This document shows, in pieces, positions 42,630 through 52,321 of a DNA stretch of 64,000 nt (position 1 is the first letter of the stretch; each line of letters begins with the position of its first letter). Below the pieces are notes generated by a model. It did not search any database, was not told the DNA's origin, and saw nothing but the letters and a program-made list of their open reading frames with translations. This stretch comes from Methanobacteriota archaeon (GTDB lineage: Archaea; Methanobacteriota; Methanobacteria; Methanobacteriales; Methanobacteriaceae), in NCBI GenBank assembly GCA_029556335.1, contig JAKQFA010000016.1, positions 1 through 64,000 of the forward strand. The letters are read 5' to 3'. A program made the position numbers and the translations under genes.

Positions 42630-43454
42630 TCATAACTCCTTTTCTCCGGCAATATCATCTATTGTTGCATAGGGATGAGAATACCTTTCATTTTCTTCAG
42701 TAAATGATTTTAAAAGTCTTGTGGACTTGATTTGAACAGCATGTTGGGGGCAGTAATTTAGACAGGCGTGGCAGAAAAAACACTGGACATCCTTCTGCCA
42801 AACCGGTTTTTCATCGATCATTTTCACTTTTCCGGATAAACAGACCTTTTCACATGTCCCGCATCTTATGCATTTTGAATCAGCGTAGAATTCAACGTTA
42901 TAAAATCTACTAAGAAATGGAAGGAAAATGGAAAGAATTGGAAAAGCAGGCATGGGAGTGATGAATTCCGTATCCTCTTCATGGATTTTTTCTTTCTTTA
43001 AAATTATTTCCTGGATCGAATCAAGTTTATTTTGGATATCAGATTCCAGTTTTCTTATTTCTTCTTGTGTTGCTGGTTTCCAGCCCTCAAATTTAGGATC
43101 ATTACTGGGCATGTTCAGTGAAAAAAAGGAATCCAAAGTTTTACCTTTCTTTTTTAAAATATTTTCCAGGTCAATAAATGCCCTGTGCTGGCTTCCAGCC
43201 CTCGTTGCCACTGCAAAAATATATTCTGCTGATTTCAAGTCCATTTTCTTAACAAATTCTATTACTGGGGCAGGAGCCATGGCCAGTTGGATGGGAAATA
43301 TAAAACCAACGGTATCTGCATTTGTTTTTATGATATTTCTGTCTAAAAGACTTACAATGGGTATTTGTTCTGTTTCTGGAATTCGTTTTCTTAATTCTCT
43401 GGCAGCATGGAGTGAATTCCCGGTTCCTGAAAAATAATAGATTTCCGTATTCAT
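42630..43454 (-). CDS. EFR1-type flavodoxin-ferredoxin protein A
   Basis: 274 residues. The N-terminal flavodoxin-like domain begins EIYYFSGTGNSLHAA, where SGTGNS binds FMN phosphate, and has a GFIFPIQLAMAPAPVIEF second loop. The C-terminus has two [4Fe-4S] sites: CIRCGTCEKVC and CFFCHACLNYC. The EFR1 family couples flavin and clusters for low-potential electron transfer; the partners are unknown. It is a paralogue of the protein at 44510-45328. The nearest upstream gene on the strand codes for a small membrane protein 80 bases away. Confidence 0.88.
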   Translation of the reverse strand: MNTEIYYFSGTGNSLHAARELRKRIPETEQIPIVSLLDRNIIKTNADTVGFIFPIQLAMAPAPVIEFVKKMDLKSAEYIFAVATRAGSQHRAFIDLENILKKKGKTLDSFFSLNMPSNDPKFEGWKPATQEEIRKLESDIQNKLDSIQEIILKKEKIHEEDTEFITPMPAFPILSIFLPFLSRFYNVEFYADSKCIRCGTCEKVCLSGKVKMIDEKPVWQKDVQCFFCHACLNYCPQHAVQIKSTRLLKSFTEENERYSHPYATIDDIAGEKEL

Positions 43455-43536
43455 GATTAAATTTCCAGTAAGTTATATCTTCCATCCCTTATTTGAAACC
43501 TAGTGATCAGTAGGGGATTGAAGTTACATTAGATCT

Positions 43537-43911
43537 TTAGCTGTTAATTCGCGTGCCGATAATTCCACCTACCACTCCAATTATGGCCGGGACGATACCT
43601 CCACCCAAGAGTAACATAATTACCGAAAGCAGGATCAGGACCAAACCCCCATTTTTCCTCCCCACGAACGCCACCGCCCATATTATGACTATGATGCCCA
43701 TGATGATAGATAGTATTCCAGTGTATAGGAAGTTGGGAACCAGAGTTATGGCTGGTTCACCTGCTGTGGCCTGCATGGCAGGATAAGCTTGAATGTATAT
43801 TCCTTTGGGGGCTACATTTCCCTGAAGGATTTCTCCAATACCATGAAACACTCCGCCTCCCACTCCGGCAAATACACCAAGAATTGAGGCTGCAATTCTA
43901 GTTTTATTCAT
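43537..43911 (-). CDS. Small membrane protein with Gly-rich helices
   Basis: 124 residues with about four hydrophobic segments. MNKTRIAASILGVFAGVGGGVFHGIGEILQG starts it, and a periplasm-side Pro/Ala loop (YIQAYPAMQATAGEPAITL) lies in the middle; the tail IIGVVGGIIGT has Gly pairs as in tightly packed helices. No family is recognised. It lies between the two EFR1-type genes and a flavodoxin-like gene, so a role in the same redox module is likely (inference). Confidence 0.65.
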   Translation of the reverse strand: MNKTRIAASILGVFAGVGGGVFHGIGEILQGNVAPKGIYIQAYPAMQATAGEPAITLVPNFLYTGILSIIMGIIVIIWAVAFVGRKNGGLVLILLSVIMLLLGGGIVPAIIGVVGGIIGTRINS

Positions 43912-43937
43912 GATGAATCTCCATATAAAATTCCTTA

Positions 43938-44471
43938 TTACCTATCTGGTTGGAGCTGAGCTGCCAATTTATTCGCCCAGGCTCGAATTGCTGTCCAATC
44001 TCGTAAATCGCTTGCTGGCATCTTGTGCAGGGGGCTTGCCGGCATACTGACAATTAATTTGTCGGTGAAACCTAACTTGGCTGGTTCGAACTTGCCGCCA
44101 AATATTTCAACCGCAACTGGTGCTAGCCCAGGAAATTCCGCGAGGTCTTTCTCAAGCATCCCCTGTGAAGCCTGCCACTCCTTCTCATCATAAGGAGCAT
44201 GAAAGGGACCGAGGGCGAAAATTGATATTTGTCGCTCCATGAGGGCTTCTCTGTGTCGTGACAGAAATCTACGAGCGTCCTTGTGCCAAGCGCCCAAGTA
44301 GAGTGGTGCCCCCAATACAATCATTGTGTACTCTTCAAGGTTTCGCACTTTTTTCATGGGATGAATATCTACCTTAAACCCCTCTTCACGCAACGTTGCC
44401 ACAATTGCTTCGGCCACTTCCTGGGTTGAGCCATACTTGGAAGCATAAGCCACCAGAATTTTGTTTTTCAT
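43938..44471 (-). CDS. Flavodoxin-domain protein (HemG-like)
   Basis: 177 residues. KILVAYASKYGSTQEVAEAI supplies the FMN-phosphate turn SKYGSTQE, followed by LGAPLYLGAWHKDARRFL, a match to the menaquinone-dependent protoporphyrinogen oxidase (HemG) and flavodoxin-like group. Whether it is a haem enzyme or a simple electron carrier cannot be told. The C-terminus is more GC-rich than the genes around it (cgctcc, ccgcc), which may show a separate origin. Part of the TetR-headed redox set. Confidence 0.83.
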   Translation of the reverse strand: MKNKILVAYASKYGSTQEVAEAIVATLREEGFKVDIHPMKKVRNLEEYTMIVLGAPLYLGAWHKDARRFLSRHREALMERQISIFALGPFHAPYDEKEWQASQGMLEKDLAEFPGLAPVAVEIFGGKFEPAKLGFTDKLIVSMPASPLHKMPASDLRDWTAIRAWANKLAAQLQPDR

Positions 44472-44509
44472 CTGATCCCTCCCCTTATAGTGTTATTAAT
44501 TATAGTTAA

Positions 44510-45328
44510 TTAGGTATTAATTTTTTTTTCTTTCAGCATATCTGAAATCTTCACCTCTGGATGATGATAATTCTTAATACTCAGATCAGCATCTCCGGGG
44601 TGGATAGCTTTATTAGGGCACCAGTTGAGGCAGGCGAAACAGTTTATGCAGCGATCAGACCAGGATGGCTTATGGTTGACTAGTTCGATGTTGTTCTGGG
44701 AGCAGATTTGTTGACAAGTCCCGCACCCCGTGCACTCTTCATCAGAGGTGAAGGCTAGTGAATCTAGGCCTTTAAACATTACCTGGTATAAGAAAATGAA
44801 GAAAACTGGAATTAATCTTATTTTCTGAGTTTGTAAAATGTTGAAAAACAGGATACTGGTCTCTATTTCCTCGGTTTTCTTTTTTTGTATATGATCACAT
44901 ACCTCCTCCACTCTAGTTTTCCATTTACTGATCATCTTCTCCTGTTGACTTTTTGTAATTTTTCCTGATCCTAATCCATTTTGAGGCATTTCTACTGCAT
45001 ATCCAAGGGATAAGTGGCCTCCAAATGATTTTATTGTTTTTTCAAGATGTTTTAGAGACTGGCCTGGTGTTATTCCATAGGTGCATAGAGCGAAGATGTA
45101 CTTGGACTGGATGTTTTTAATTTTAGAGATGAATCTCGCCATGAATTCCGGTGGCCTGAAGTCATATATGGGGAACACCATCCCGATGATATTTGCTTCA
45201 TTCTCTATACTTTCCTGGTTGATGACCGACATAATGGGGGTCAGAGTGGCATTCAATTTGGTGGATACATCTCTGGCTACCACCAGTGAATTGCCGGAGC
45301 CCGAAAAATAATAAATCTCTGTTCCCAT
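44510..45328 (-). CDS. EFR1-type flavodoxin-ferredoxin protein B
   Basis: 272 residues, paralogous to the protein at 42630-43454. GTEIYYFSGSGNSLVVARD is the FMN site, IIGMVFPIYDFRPPEFM the second loop, and CTGCGTCQQIC and CINCFACLNWC the two cluster sites. It would pass electrons between flavin and ferredoxin. GGGGGGTGAG lies 5 bases before the ATG at 45328; GTG at 45337 is inside that site. It follows the TetR gene by 22 bases, so it is the first target in the presumed operon. Confidence 0.88.
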   Translation of the reverse strand: MGTEIYYFSGSGNSLVVARDVSTKLNATLTPIMSVINQESIENEANIIGMVFPIYDFRPPEFMARFISKIKNIQSKYIFALCTYGITPGQSLKHLEKTIKSFGGHLSLGYAVEMPQNGLGSGKITKSQQEKMISKWKTRVEEVCDHIQKKKTEEIETSILFFNILQTQKIRLIPVFFIFLYQVMFKGLDSLAFTSDEECTGCGTCQQICSQNNIELVNHKPSWSDRCINCFACLNWCPNKAIHPGDADLSIKNYHHPEVKISDMLKEKKINT

Positions 45329-45349
45329 ATTTCTCACCCCCCATATCCA

Positions 45350-46027
45350 TTAAAATTTAAGCGTGCTCTGTTTATCCTTGATCTTTACAGCCTCTAACAG
45401 GAGTTGGGTGTGATGGTTCATTTTGTCTATACCCCTCTCTAGGTAGGATTCAAAGTCTTCTTCATAGTTTAGAATCGAGTAATCAAAAATTAGAAAAATA
45501 ACAAAGGACCAGTATTCATAGGCCAGGGTTCGGGGATTTACGGATTTAATCATCTTCTTTTCAATCATGAGTTTAAAAACCTCTTCCCACCCCGCCAGTG
45601 GTTCTTCTAACACATCTTTTTTAAAAAATTCCCTTACTTTGTCATTGCGATAGCTTTCCATCAAAACCAGTCTCCATATTTTCCCAAATTGGGGAGTGTT
45701 GATGCGAGCCAGGAATATCTGGGCACCCCTGGTAAAGAAAACTTCTGGTCCCTCCTTCATTAAAGATACGGTTTCTTCATCAGGTAGGTTGGCCTGCCCT
45801 AGTTCTTTCTTGAAGTAGTCTATAATGGCATCTAAAATGGCATCCTTATTTTTATAATGATTGTATATGGAACCTTCCCTTATTCCGGCCTGTTTTGCTA
45901 TTTCTCTTACTGGCACATCACTGAAACCCCTTAGAGAAAATAAATCAACTGATGCATTGAATATTTTCTCTTTAGTGGATATTTTAATCTCATCATGAAG
46001 ATTTGAAGCTGCATCTTCCTGGTTCAT
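45350..46027 (-). CDS. TetR-family transcriptional regulator
   Basis: About 225 residues. The HTH (about residues 20-65) reads EKIFNASVDLFSLRGFSDVPVREIAKQAGIREGSIYNHYKNKDAIL, a typical TetR N-terminus; the C-terminal ligand domain is variable and shows no metal site. GGAG lies 8 bases before the ATG at 46027; the frame is open to 46057, where an ATG lies inside an operator-like dyad. Two operator-like sites upstream (46052-46065 and 46102-46115) suggest it represses itself and the redox genes that follow. The inducing ligand is unknown. Confidence 0.88.
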   Translation of the reverse strand: MNQEDAASNLHDEIKISTKEKIFNASVDLFSLRGFSDVPVREIAKQAGIREGSIYNHYKNKDAILDAIIDYFKKELGQANLPDEETVSLMKEGPEVFFTRGAQIFLARINTPQFGKIWRLVLMESYRNDKVREFFKKDVLEEPLAGWEEVFKLMIEKKMIKSVNPRTLAYEYWSFVIFLIFDYSILNYEEDFESYLERGIDKMNHHTQLLLEAVKIKDKQSTLKF

Positions 46028-46051
46028 ATTGAAACTCCAGAATTTTTGAAC

Positions 46052-46115
46052 GAACATTTGTTCATTTCAATGTTTTTTATGAAACTCCCCCTATAAAAAA
46101 CTAACGTTTGTTCAT
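46052..46115 (-). promoter_or_regulatory. Two operator-like dyads at the TetR promoter
   Basis: On the minus strand ATGAACAAATGTTC (46065-46052) and ATGAACAAACGTTA (46115-46102) share ATGAACAAA-Y-GTT. The first is a GAAC...GTTC dyad. Their centres are 50 bases apart, about five turns, and a TATA-like TTTTTTATAG lies between them at 46091-46100. Their placement around the TATA box fits autorepression by the TetR protein. Confidence 0.6.
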
Positions 46116-46389
46116 AACTTCCTGGTAAGTTTAGACTAAAAACTGTTCCCTATGAGGAGATCTGATAAAAAAATTTCAAGCGCCCAATTTACCACCGGAC
46201 AATGATCATAATTTGAGGTTGAACTCCTGGAGTACCAGTAAGAGAGGTGTTAAGTTTTTGGGTAAAAATTTAGATAGGTTCCCGGTTTAGGGTTAATATG
46301 ATGGGAGGTGAGAGAAAACTATAAGTTTATGGTTCTGTTAATTAATTATTAAAATTAACTTTATCCCTTTTCCACTTGAAAAGCAAGGG
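46116..46389. other. Regulatory gap between tetR and the helicase gene
   Basis: Divergent promoter region of about 275 bases. It holds AGAGAGGTG and GGGAGGTGAG strings but no reading frame follows either of them at length. A CTATAAGTTTAT element near 46320 may be the TATA box of the helicase gene, giving a leader of about 45 bases. Confidence 0.4.
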
Positions 46390-49300
46390 GTGGGTACTAT
46401 AGCCAAGTCCAGGGAAGCAATAGAGAAACAATTTGACAAGTTAAGACAGAACCTCCTAGATCTGACCATGCGTAATCAGCTTCTGAATTTCAGGCCCCGA
46501 ACCAGGGCTATACCCATGGAAGATGAAAACCCGGAAGAACTCTACGATCTACTAGTTTTAAATGAGAAAAATCTCCAGTTCCGTCCCCGTGAATACGAAT
46601 CCCTGGATCGGAGTGTGATGGAACCAGCACCAGAAAGTCAGGAGGTGGATGAACCATCAGATCCACTTGGAGGATCATCCCCTGAGGACGAGGAAGAACT
46701 ATACCCTGCAGATGGAGAGGACTTACCTTCCCCTGGTGAGCAAGCCGATGAACACCTGGAAACGGACTCCCAGGAGGGACACCTGGATAGTGAAAAGATA
46801 AAACCCGACACAGGGGACAGTGCCCTGGACTTAGTTGATGAGCTATCCCTGGATGATGAGGGGGAAGAATCCCAGGATCGGATCGTCCTCAAGGAGGTCT
46901 ACGATGCCCGGGGAAAAACCCTATCCCTGGATGTCATGGACCTGGAGGAGGACCTCCACCTAACCAAGGAGGAATCCGACCTCCTATGGGAGCTCCCACC
47001 CTCCGAGGGCCAGGTGGACAAACGTATACGGGACCTGTTCATGCAAACCGACTTATCTGCCCGGGAATTGCAGAAACGACTCTTCAGGATACACCAACAC
47101 GCCCGGACCGTCTTCGAGGAACAGGGATACAACGTACTCTACCTGGCCCTGGGATTTCTGGAATGGACAGAGACCAGTGGTGACCAGCACCGGGCACCCC
47201 TGATCCTGATACCAGTCCAGCTGGAACGCCGCGGTGTAGGGGGGGCCTACAAGCTCTCCTGGAATGGTGAGGATATCATCCCCAACATCTCCCTCCAGGC
47301 CAAACTACAGGAACAGTACATCACCATACCAGACCTGGAGATGCCCCACCGCAGTGAAGGAATAACCCAGTACCTGGAGGAGGTGGAGGATTCCATCCCC
47401 AATGCACCGGGCTGGCAAGTACACCGGGAGGTGCACCTGGGCTTTTTCAGCTTCACCAAGTTCGTCATGTTCCAGGACCTGGACCCGGACCACTGGCCAC
47501 CAGAACTATCCTTCGACAAGAACCCCATCATCAAGGCAATGTTCAACCCAGAAAGCCAAAAAAATGATCCCGGCTTTTTAGAGGAGGATGTGGATTGCAA
47601 ACTCAAATCCAGGGATGTCTACACTGTACTGGATGCGGACTCATCCCAGATGGCAGTAATCGAGGATGTGAAGCACGGGAAGAACCTGGTGGTGGAGGGT
47701 CCCCCTGGCACTGGTAAGTCCCAGACCATAGTCAACCTCATAGCTGAACTCATGGCCTCTGGTAAGACGGTGCTATTTGTCAGTGAGAAAATGGCCGCTT
47801 TACAGGTGGTGAAAAGTCGCCTGGACAGTATAGGGTTGGGTGATTTCTGTCTGGAACTGCACAGTCATAAATCAAAGAAGAAAGAAGTCTTGAATGAGCT
47901 GCAGAGAACCCTGTACCAGCCACCCACTCCCCTACAGGCCATGGAGGATAAGTTCCATGAACTGGATATACTCAGACAGGAACTGAACCACTACCGGGAA
48001 CTCATCCACAGGCCCCTGCCGGAAATGGGCTTCACCGCTTTCCAGTTGTATGGTATGAAGGAGGAGGCTTTAGAACACTTCCAGAACAAGAAGAAGGTAT
48101 TGCCAAGGATGGTCATCACTGATCCGGCTAGTTACACCCGTGGTGACTGGAATAAGGCCGTGTCCAGCCTGAAAGACCTTTCCCAGTTGCTCCGCTTCGT
48201 AAAGCCCCTGCAGGAGTATCCCTGGAGATATGCCCGGCCTGGGGTGATCTTCCCCTCTGACCAGGAGGAGATCAAGAAACTCTTAACCGACGCCCTCACC
48301 AGCCTGGGGGAGATGGAACTGGCCATGGAGGAGTTGTCCATACACACCGGGGTCGCCACACCCTCCACCCGGGAGGAGTTGGATGAAAACTTGGCTGTTA
48401 TCCAGGAAGTACTGGATCTCCCGGCTTTACCACTGAAGATACTGGACAACCCGGACTGGGATGAAGTCCAGGCCCGGGAGATCATTAAACTCCTGGAGAG
48501 GTTCCAGACCACCACACGCAGGTTCCGAAAAGAGGCCCTGCAGATGGATCTCCGCAGGGAACTGCAGTCCCTGGAGGATTACCATGAAAACCTACTCCTT
48601 GTGCCGGGGTCGGTTTTCAACGACTATCGCTTGGAGATACATAACTCCCTGGAGGATCTGATCAGGGCCCTGGATAAGCTCCACCTCCACCTCCAAGAGC
48701 TGGTGGAGTTAACAGGACTCCGGCCCCCCCAGAACAGACAGGAGTTAGAAGATGCCCTGCAGGAAGCCCGGATCATAGCCAGGGCCCCCCCAGTGGAGAG
48801 GGAGTTGTTGGAGAATCCGGCTTGGAACAGTGCCACTCCCGGGGCTAAACGCATCATCCGGGAGCTGCGGGAGTACCGGAACCAGTACAAACTCACCCAC
48901 CGCTTCAAGGAAGAGGTGCTGGACCTGGACCTGAAGGACCGGCTGGAGAGCTTCAAAAGTGTATCAGCCAAGCGCCTGAAGTTTCTAAGCGGAGACTACA
49001 AGAAGGTTAAGCACAGTGTACTGCAACTCTACAGTGAAGATGCACCCCAGGATGACCAGGAGATCCGCCGGGACCTGGAGGGCCTCATCAGGCTCCAGGA
49101 CCTGCGCCGATCCATCCGCCAATCCAGGGACACTGCCCAGTCCCTCTTTGGCCAGGCCTGGCAGGGGGAGCGCACCGACTCCCAGTTCATCTGTGACTTA
49201 GCTGATTGGCTTATACGCTTTCGCAAACTACTTTTAGCAGGGGAACTAAGCCAAGAGGCACTGTTGAAATTCGAGAAGGGACCCCACCCCCGGATCAAGA

Positions 49301-52293
49301 CCAGCATCTCCCAGTTACAGGAAGACCTGGACACCGTCACCAACCTGGCAGGGCACCTGCAGGGATTCATACCCATCTCCATGGATGAACTCCACTTCCA
49401 GAAGTTAAAACTAGATGCAGCAGCCTCTAAGAGCCGGGTGGATGGTTACTTCCAGCTACGGGAGAAGATCAATGAACTGTACCGGGAAGAAGCACCGGAG
49501 GATACGGAGGAAGTCATCAAGGACTTGCATGAGGTGCTGGCCTCTGAAAAGACCAAGAAGAAGCTAAGGGAAAAGGACCCTGAAGCCACCCAATTATTCG
49601 GTGCCCTGTGGCAGCAGGAAGACACAGACTTGGAGGAACTGCAGCAAAGGCTACAGTTCATCATCCGCATCCACCAGTTACTGGATGAGGAGAAAATATC
49701 CCCCCGCACCCTGGAGCTCTTGAGTCAGGAGCGGGATCCAGAGAGGATCAGCCACATCATCCAGAGGGTGCACTCCTCCTACCAGGAACTTTTGAGGATC
49801 TGGAAGGAGGTGAACCAGTACCTGGAACTGGACTGCAACCAGGTGTTCCCAGGGGGCTTTGACTACACCCCCTTCACTTCTATAAGGTCCCAGCTAAGTC
49901 TCTACCGTGAGGAAGTTCCCCGGCTTTTAACCTGGTCCCAGTTCTTATCCCAGACCCGGGAATTACCACCCCTGGCCCAGCCCCTCCTCTCCCTTATAAA
50001 GGAGGATCTTCTGGACGGAGAGGATCTCTTACCCTGCCTGATGGGGGACTATGCAGACAGCATGCTCCGACAGGCTTTCCTGGAAGACCCGGCACTGCAG
50101 AACTTCGTGGGAGACCTGCACCAGAACAAGATACGCCAGTTCGTGGAACTGGACCAGGAACTTTTGATGCTTAACCGGGAACGCATCGCCCACCACCTCA
50201 GCGAAACCCGTCCCAATGTTTACACTAACCTCACCCCCACATCCGAGTTGGGCATACTCCTATCAGAGCTCAACCGTAAAAGGAGGCACATGCCCATCCG
50301 TAAATTGCTCCTGGCAGCAGGGGGTTTGATACAGACCATCAAGCCCTGCTTCATGATGAGTCCCCTCAGCATTGCCCAGTTCCTGGACCCCCATGGGGTG
50401 CCTAACCTGAACTTCGACGTGGTAATCTTCGACGAGGCCAGCCAGGTTAAACCGGAAGACGCACTAGGAGCCCTCTTAAGGGGGCGGCAGCTGGTTGTGA
50501 TGGGAGACACCAAGCAACTACCACCAACCACCTTCTTCGACATCATAATCCACCCCCTGGGTGAGGAGGACTATGAACTGGACTCCCTCATGGATATGGA
50601 GAGCATACTCCACCTCTGCAAGCGGAGTTTCCCCATTAAAATGCTGCGCTGGCATTACCGGAGCCGGCACGAGTCCCTCATAGCAGTTTCCAATCAGGAA
50701 TTTTATAACAACCACCTCCTGGTTTATCCCTCACCATCCCACAGCTCCCCAGAACTGGGCCTGATGTACGTGCCCCTTGACAGGGATATCGCCACCTACG
50801 ACCGGGGACGTAGCTCCATCAACCTGGAGGAGGCCAAAGCCGTGGTGCAAGCGGCCTTCGACCATTACCAGACCTACGGTGATGGGAAGAGTCTGGGTAT
50901 CGGTACCTTCAACGTTAACCAGCAGCAGGCCATACTGGAGGTCCTGGAGTTGGAGCTCAAACGCCACCCCCGGGCCCAGAAATTCCATAAACATTTCTTC
51001 GGGGAGTGGGAGGAGAAATTCTTCGTCAAGAACCTGGAAACCATCCAGGGAGATGAAAGGGATGTGATCTTCGTCAGTGTGGGCTACGGCTTTGATGAGG
51101 AGGGAAAGTTAACCCACAACTTCGGACCACTCAACAAGGATGGTGGAGAACGCCGGTTGAACGTGCTGGTCACCCGGGCCAAGGAGAAATGCGTGGTTTT
51201 CGCCAACTTCCACTCGGGGGATCTTAAAAACATAACTGAAGGATCAGCCTTTGGACTCCGGGCACTTAAGACCTTCCTGGAGTACGCTGAGCACCGTAAC
51301 CTGGAGAGCCTGGATTCCCATACCACTGAAGCCAGCTCCCCATTGGAATCCTCCATCAGATCATACCTGGAGGAGGAGGGCCTAGAGGTGCACCAGCAGG
51401 TGGGCTGCGCTGGCTACCGCCTGGACATGGCGGTGGTGGACCCTGAGGATCCGGACCGTTACCTCCTTGGCATTGAATGTGACGGGGCCATGTACCACAG
51501 TGCCCCGGTGGCCCGGGACAGGGACCGCCTCCGTCAGCAGATACTGGAGGGCCTGGGCTGGAACATCTACAGGATCTGGTCCACAGACTGGTACCGTAAC
51601 CGGGAAGAAAGCCTAAACCGCCTGTACATGGCTATCCAGGAAGCCCGGGAGGGTAAGAAGAAGCCAGAGGTGGAGTTGATCGAGGAGGAAACCCTGGTGG
51701 AGGAGGAGGCACCCCCGGCGCCGGTTGTGGTTAGCCTGGAGGATATGATACCCACCTACCAGTTATGCAAGGATCTGGAGCTTAGCAAGGATAAACCCCT
51801 CCACGAGAAACTGCCCCAGGAGCTGGCCCCGGCCATGCGCCGGGTGGTGGATACCGAGGGCCCCCTACATCTAAGTGAACTCTACAAGAGGATCCGCAGC
51901 CACTGGGGGCTGAAACGATCCGGACGGCGGATCAAGGAGACCCTGGACGCATCACTCCAGTTAGCCCTGGATAAGGGACTTTTCACCATCCAGGACGACT
52001 TCCTATTTTCCAGAACAGGGGAGATCCGGATCCGGCGCCGGGGCGAGGACATCCCCGCCCGCATTGAACTGATCAGTGATGAGGAAATTAAGAAGGCAGT
52101 GCTACTGGTCATCGAGACCCAGCACGCCACCTACCCCGAGGAACTGGTCACCCAAGTGGCACGCCTATTTGGCTTCAAATCCACACGGCAGGCCACCCGG
52201 GACCGGGTTAACCACATACTACGGGGTTACCTGGAGCAGGGCGAACTGGTGGCCATGCCCAACGGCATGATCAACTTCCCCAGAAAAGACTAG
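46390..52293 (+). CDS. DUF4011-helicase-nuclease-DUF3320 protein (Hhe-like)
   Basis: 1967 residues. The start (FDKLRQNLLDLTMRNQLLNFRPR) is DUF4011. A superfamily-1 helicase is split by a long coiled-coil-rich insert: Walker A VEGPPGTGKSQTIVN (about 436) and Walker B VVIFDEASQVKPEDA (about 1345), WHYRSRHESL and VTRAKEKCVVF. At about 1650-1740 lies a Vsr/DUF559-like nuclease (YRLDMAVV then GIECDGAMYHS), and at about 1890 DUF3320 (EEIKKAVLLVIETQHATYPEELV). This order is the one of the single-gene Hhe defence protein reported in a published survey (from memory). GTG at 46390 is taken as the start. The MrfA-like helicase gene follows 28 bases later. Confidence 0.88.
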   Translation: MGTIAKSREAIEKQFDKLRQNLLDLTMRNQLLNFRPRTRAIPMEDENPEELYDLLVLNEKNLQFRPREYESLDRSVMEPAPESQEVDEPSDPLGGSSPEDEEELYPADGEDLPSPGEQADEHLETDSQEGHLDSEKIKPDTGDSALDLVDELSLDDEGEESQDRIVLKEVYDARGKTLSLDVMDLEEDLHLTKEESDLLWELPPSEGQVDKRIRDLFMQTDLSARELQKRLFRIHQHARTVFEEQGYNVLYLALGFLEWTETSGDQHRAPLILIPVQLERRGVGGAYKLSWNGEDIIPNISLQAKLQEQYITIPDLEMPHRSEGITQYLEEVEDSIPNAPGWQVHREVHLGFFSFTKFVMFQDLDPDHWPPELSFDKNPIIKAMFNPESQKNDPGFLEEDVDCKLKSRDVYTVLDADSSQMAVIEDVKHGKNLVVEGPPGTGKSQTIVNLIAELMASGKTVLFVSEKMAALQVVKSRLDSIGLGDFCLELHSHKSKKKEVLNELQRTLYQPPTPLQAMEDKFHELDILRQELNHYRELIHRPLPEMGFTAFQLYGMKEEALEHFQNKKKVLPRMVITDPASYTRGDWNKAVSSLKDLSQLLRFVKPLQEYPWRYARPGVIFPSDQEEIKKLLTDALTSLGEMELAMEELSIHTGVATPSTREELDENLAVIQEVLDLPALPLKILDNPDWDEVQAREIIKLLERFQTTTRRFRKEALQMDLRRELQSLEDYHENLLLVPGSVFNDYRLEIHNSLEDLIRALDKLHLHLQELVELTGLRPPQNRQELEDALQEARIIARAPPVERELLENPAWNSATPGAKRIIRELREYRNQYKLTHRFKEEVLDLDLKDRLESFKSVSAKRLKFLSGDYKKVKHSVLQLYSEDAPQDDQEIRRDLEGLIRLQDLRRSIRQSRDTAQSLFGQAWQGERTDSQFICDLADWLIRFRKLLLAGELSQEALLKFEKGPHPRIKTSISQLQEDLDTVTNLAGHLQGFIPISMDELHFQKLKLDAAASKSRVDGYFQLREKINELYREEAPEDTEEVIKDLHEVLASEKTKKKLREKDPEATQLFGALWQQEDTDLEELQQRLQFIIRIHQLLDEEKISPRTLELLSQERDPERISHIIQRVHSSYQELLRIWKEVNQYLELDCNQVFPGGFDYTPFTSIRSQLSLYREEVPRLLTWSQFLSQTRELPPLAQPLLSLIKEDLLDGEDLLPCLMGDYADSMLRQAFLEDPALQNFVGDLHQNKIRQFVELDQELLMLNRERIAHHLSETRPNVYTNLTPTSELGILLSELNRKRRHMPIRKLLLAAGGLIQTIKPCFMMSPLSIAQFLDPHGVPNLNFDVVIFDEASQVKPEDALGALLRGRQLVVMGDTKQLPPTTFFDIIIHPLGEEDYELDSLMDMESILHLCKRSFPIKMLRWHYRSRHESLIAVSNQEFYNNHLLVYPSPSHSSPELGLMYVPLDRDIATYDRGRSSINLEEAKAVVQAAFDHYQTYGDGKSLGIGTFNVNQQQAILEVLELELKRHPRAQKFHKHFFGEWEEKFFVKNLETIQGDERDVIFVSVGYGFDEEGKLTHNFGPLNKDGGERRLNVLVTRAKEKCVVFANFHSGDLKNITEGSAFGLRALKTFLEYAEHRNLESLDSHTTEASSPLESSIRSYLEEEGLEVHQQVGCAGYRLDMAVVDPEDPDRYLLGIECDGAMYHSAPVARDRDRLRQQILEGLGWNIYRIWSTDWYRNREESLNRLYMAIQEAREGKKKPEVELIEEETLVEEEAPPAPVVVSLEDMIPTYQLCKDLELSKDKPLHEKLPQELAPAMRRVVDTEGPLHLSELYKRIRSHWGLKRSGRRIKETLDASLQLALDKGLFTIQDDFLFSRTGEIRIRRRGEDIPARIELISDEEIKKAVLLVIETQHATYPEELVTQVARLFGFKSTRQATRDRVNHILRGYLEQGELVAMPNGMINFPRKD

Positions 52294-52321
52294 TTGTCAC
52301 ATTTTTTTAGAGGAAAAGCTG

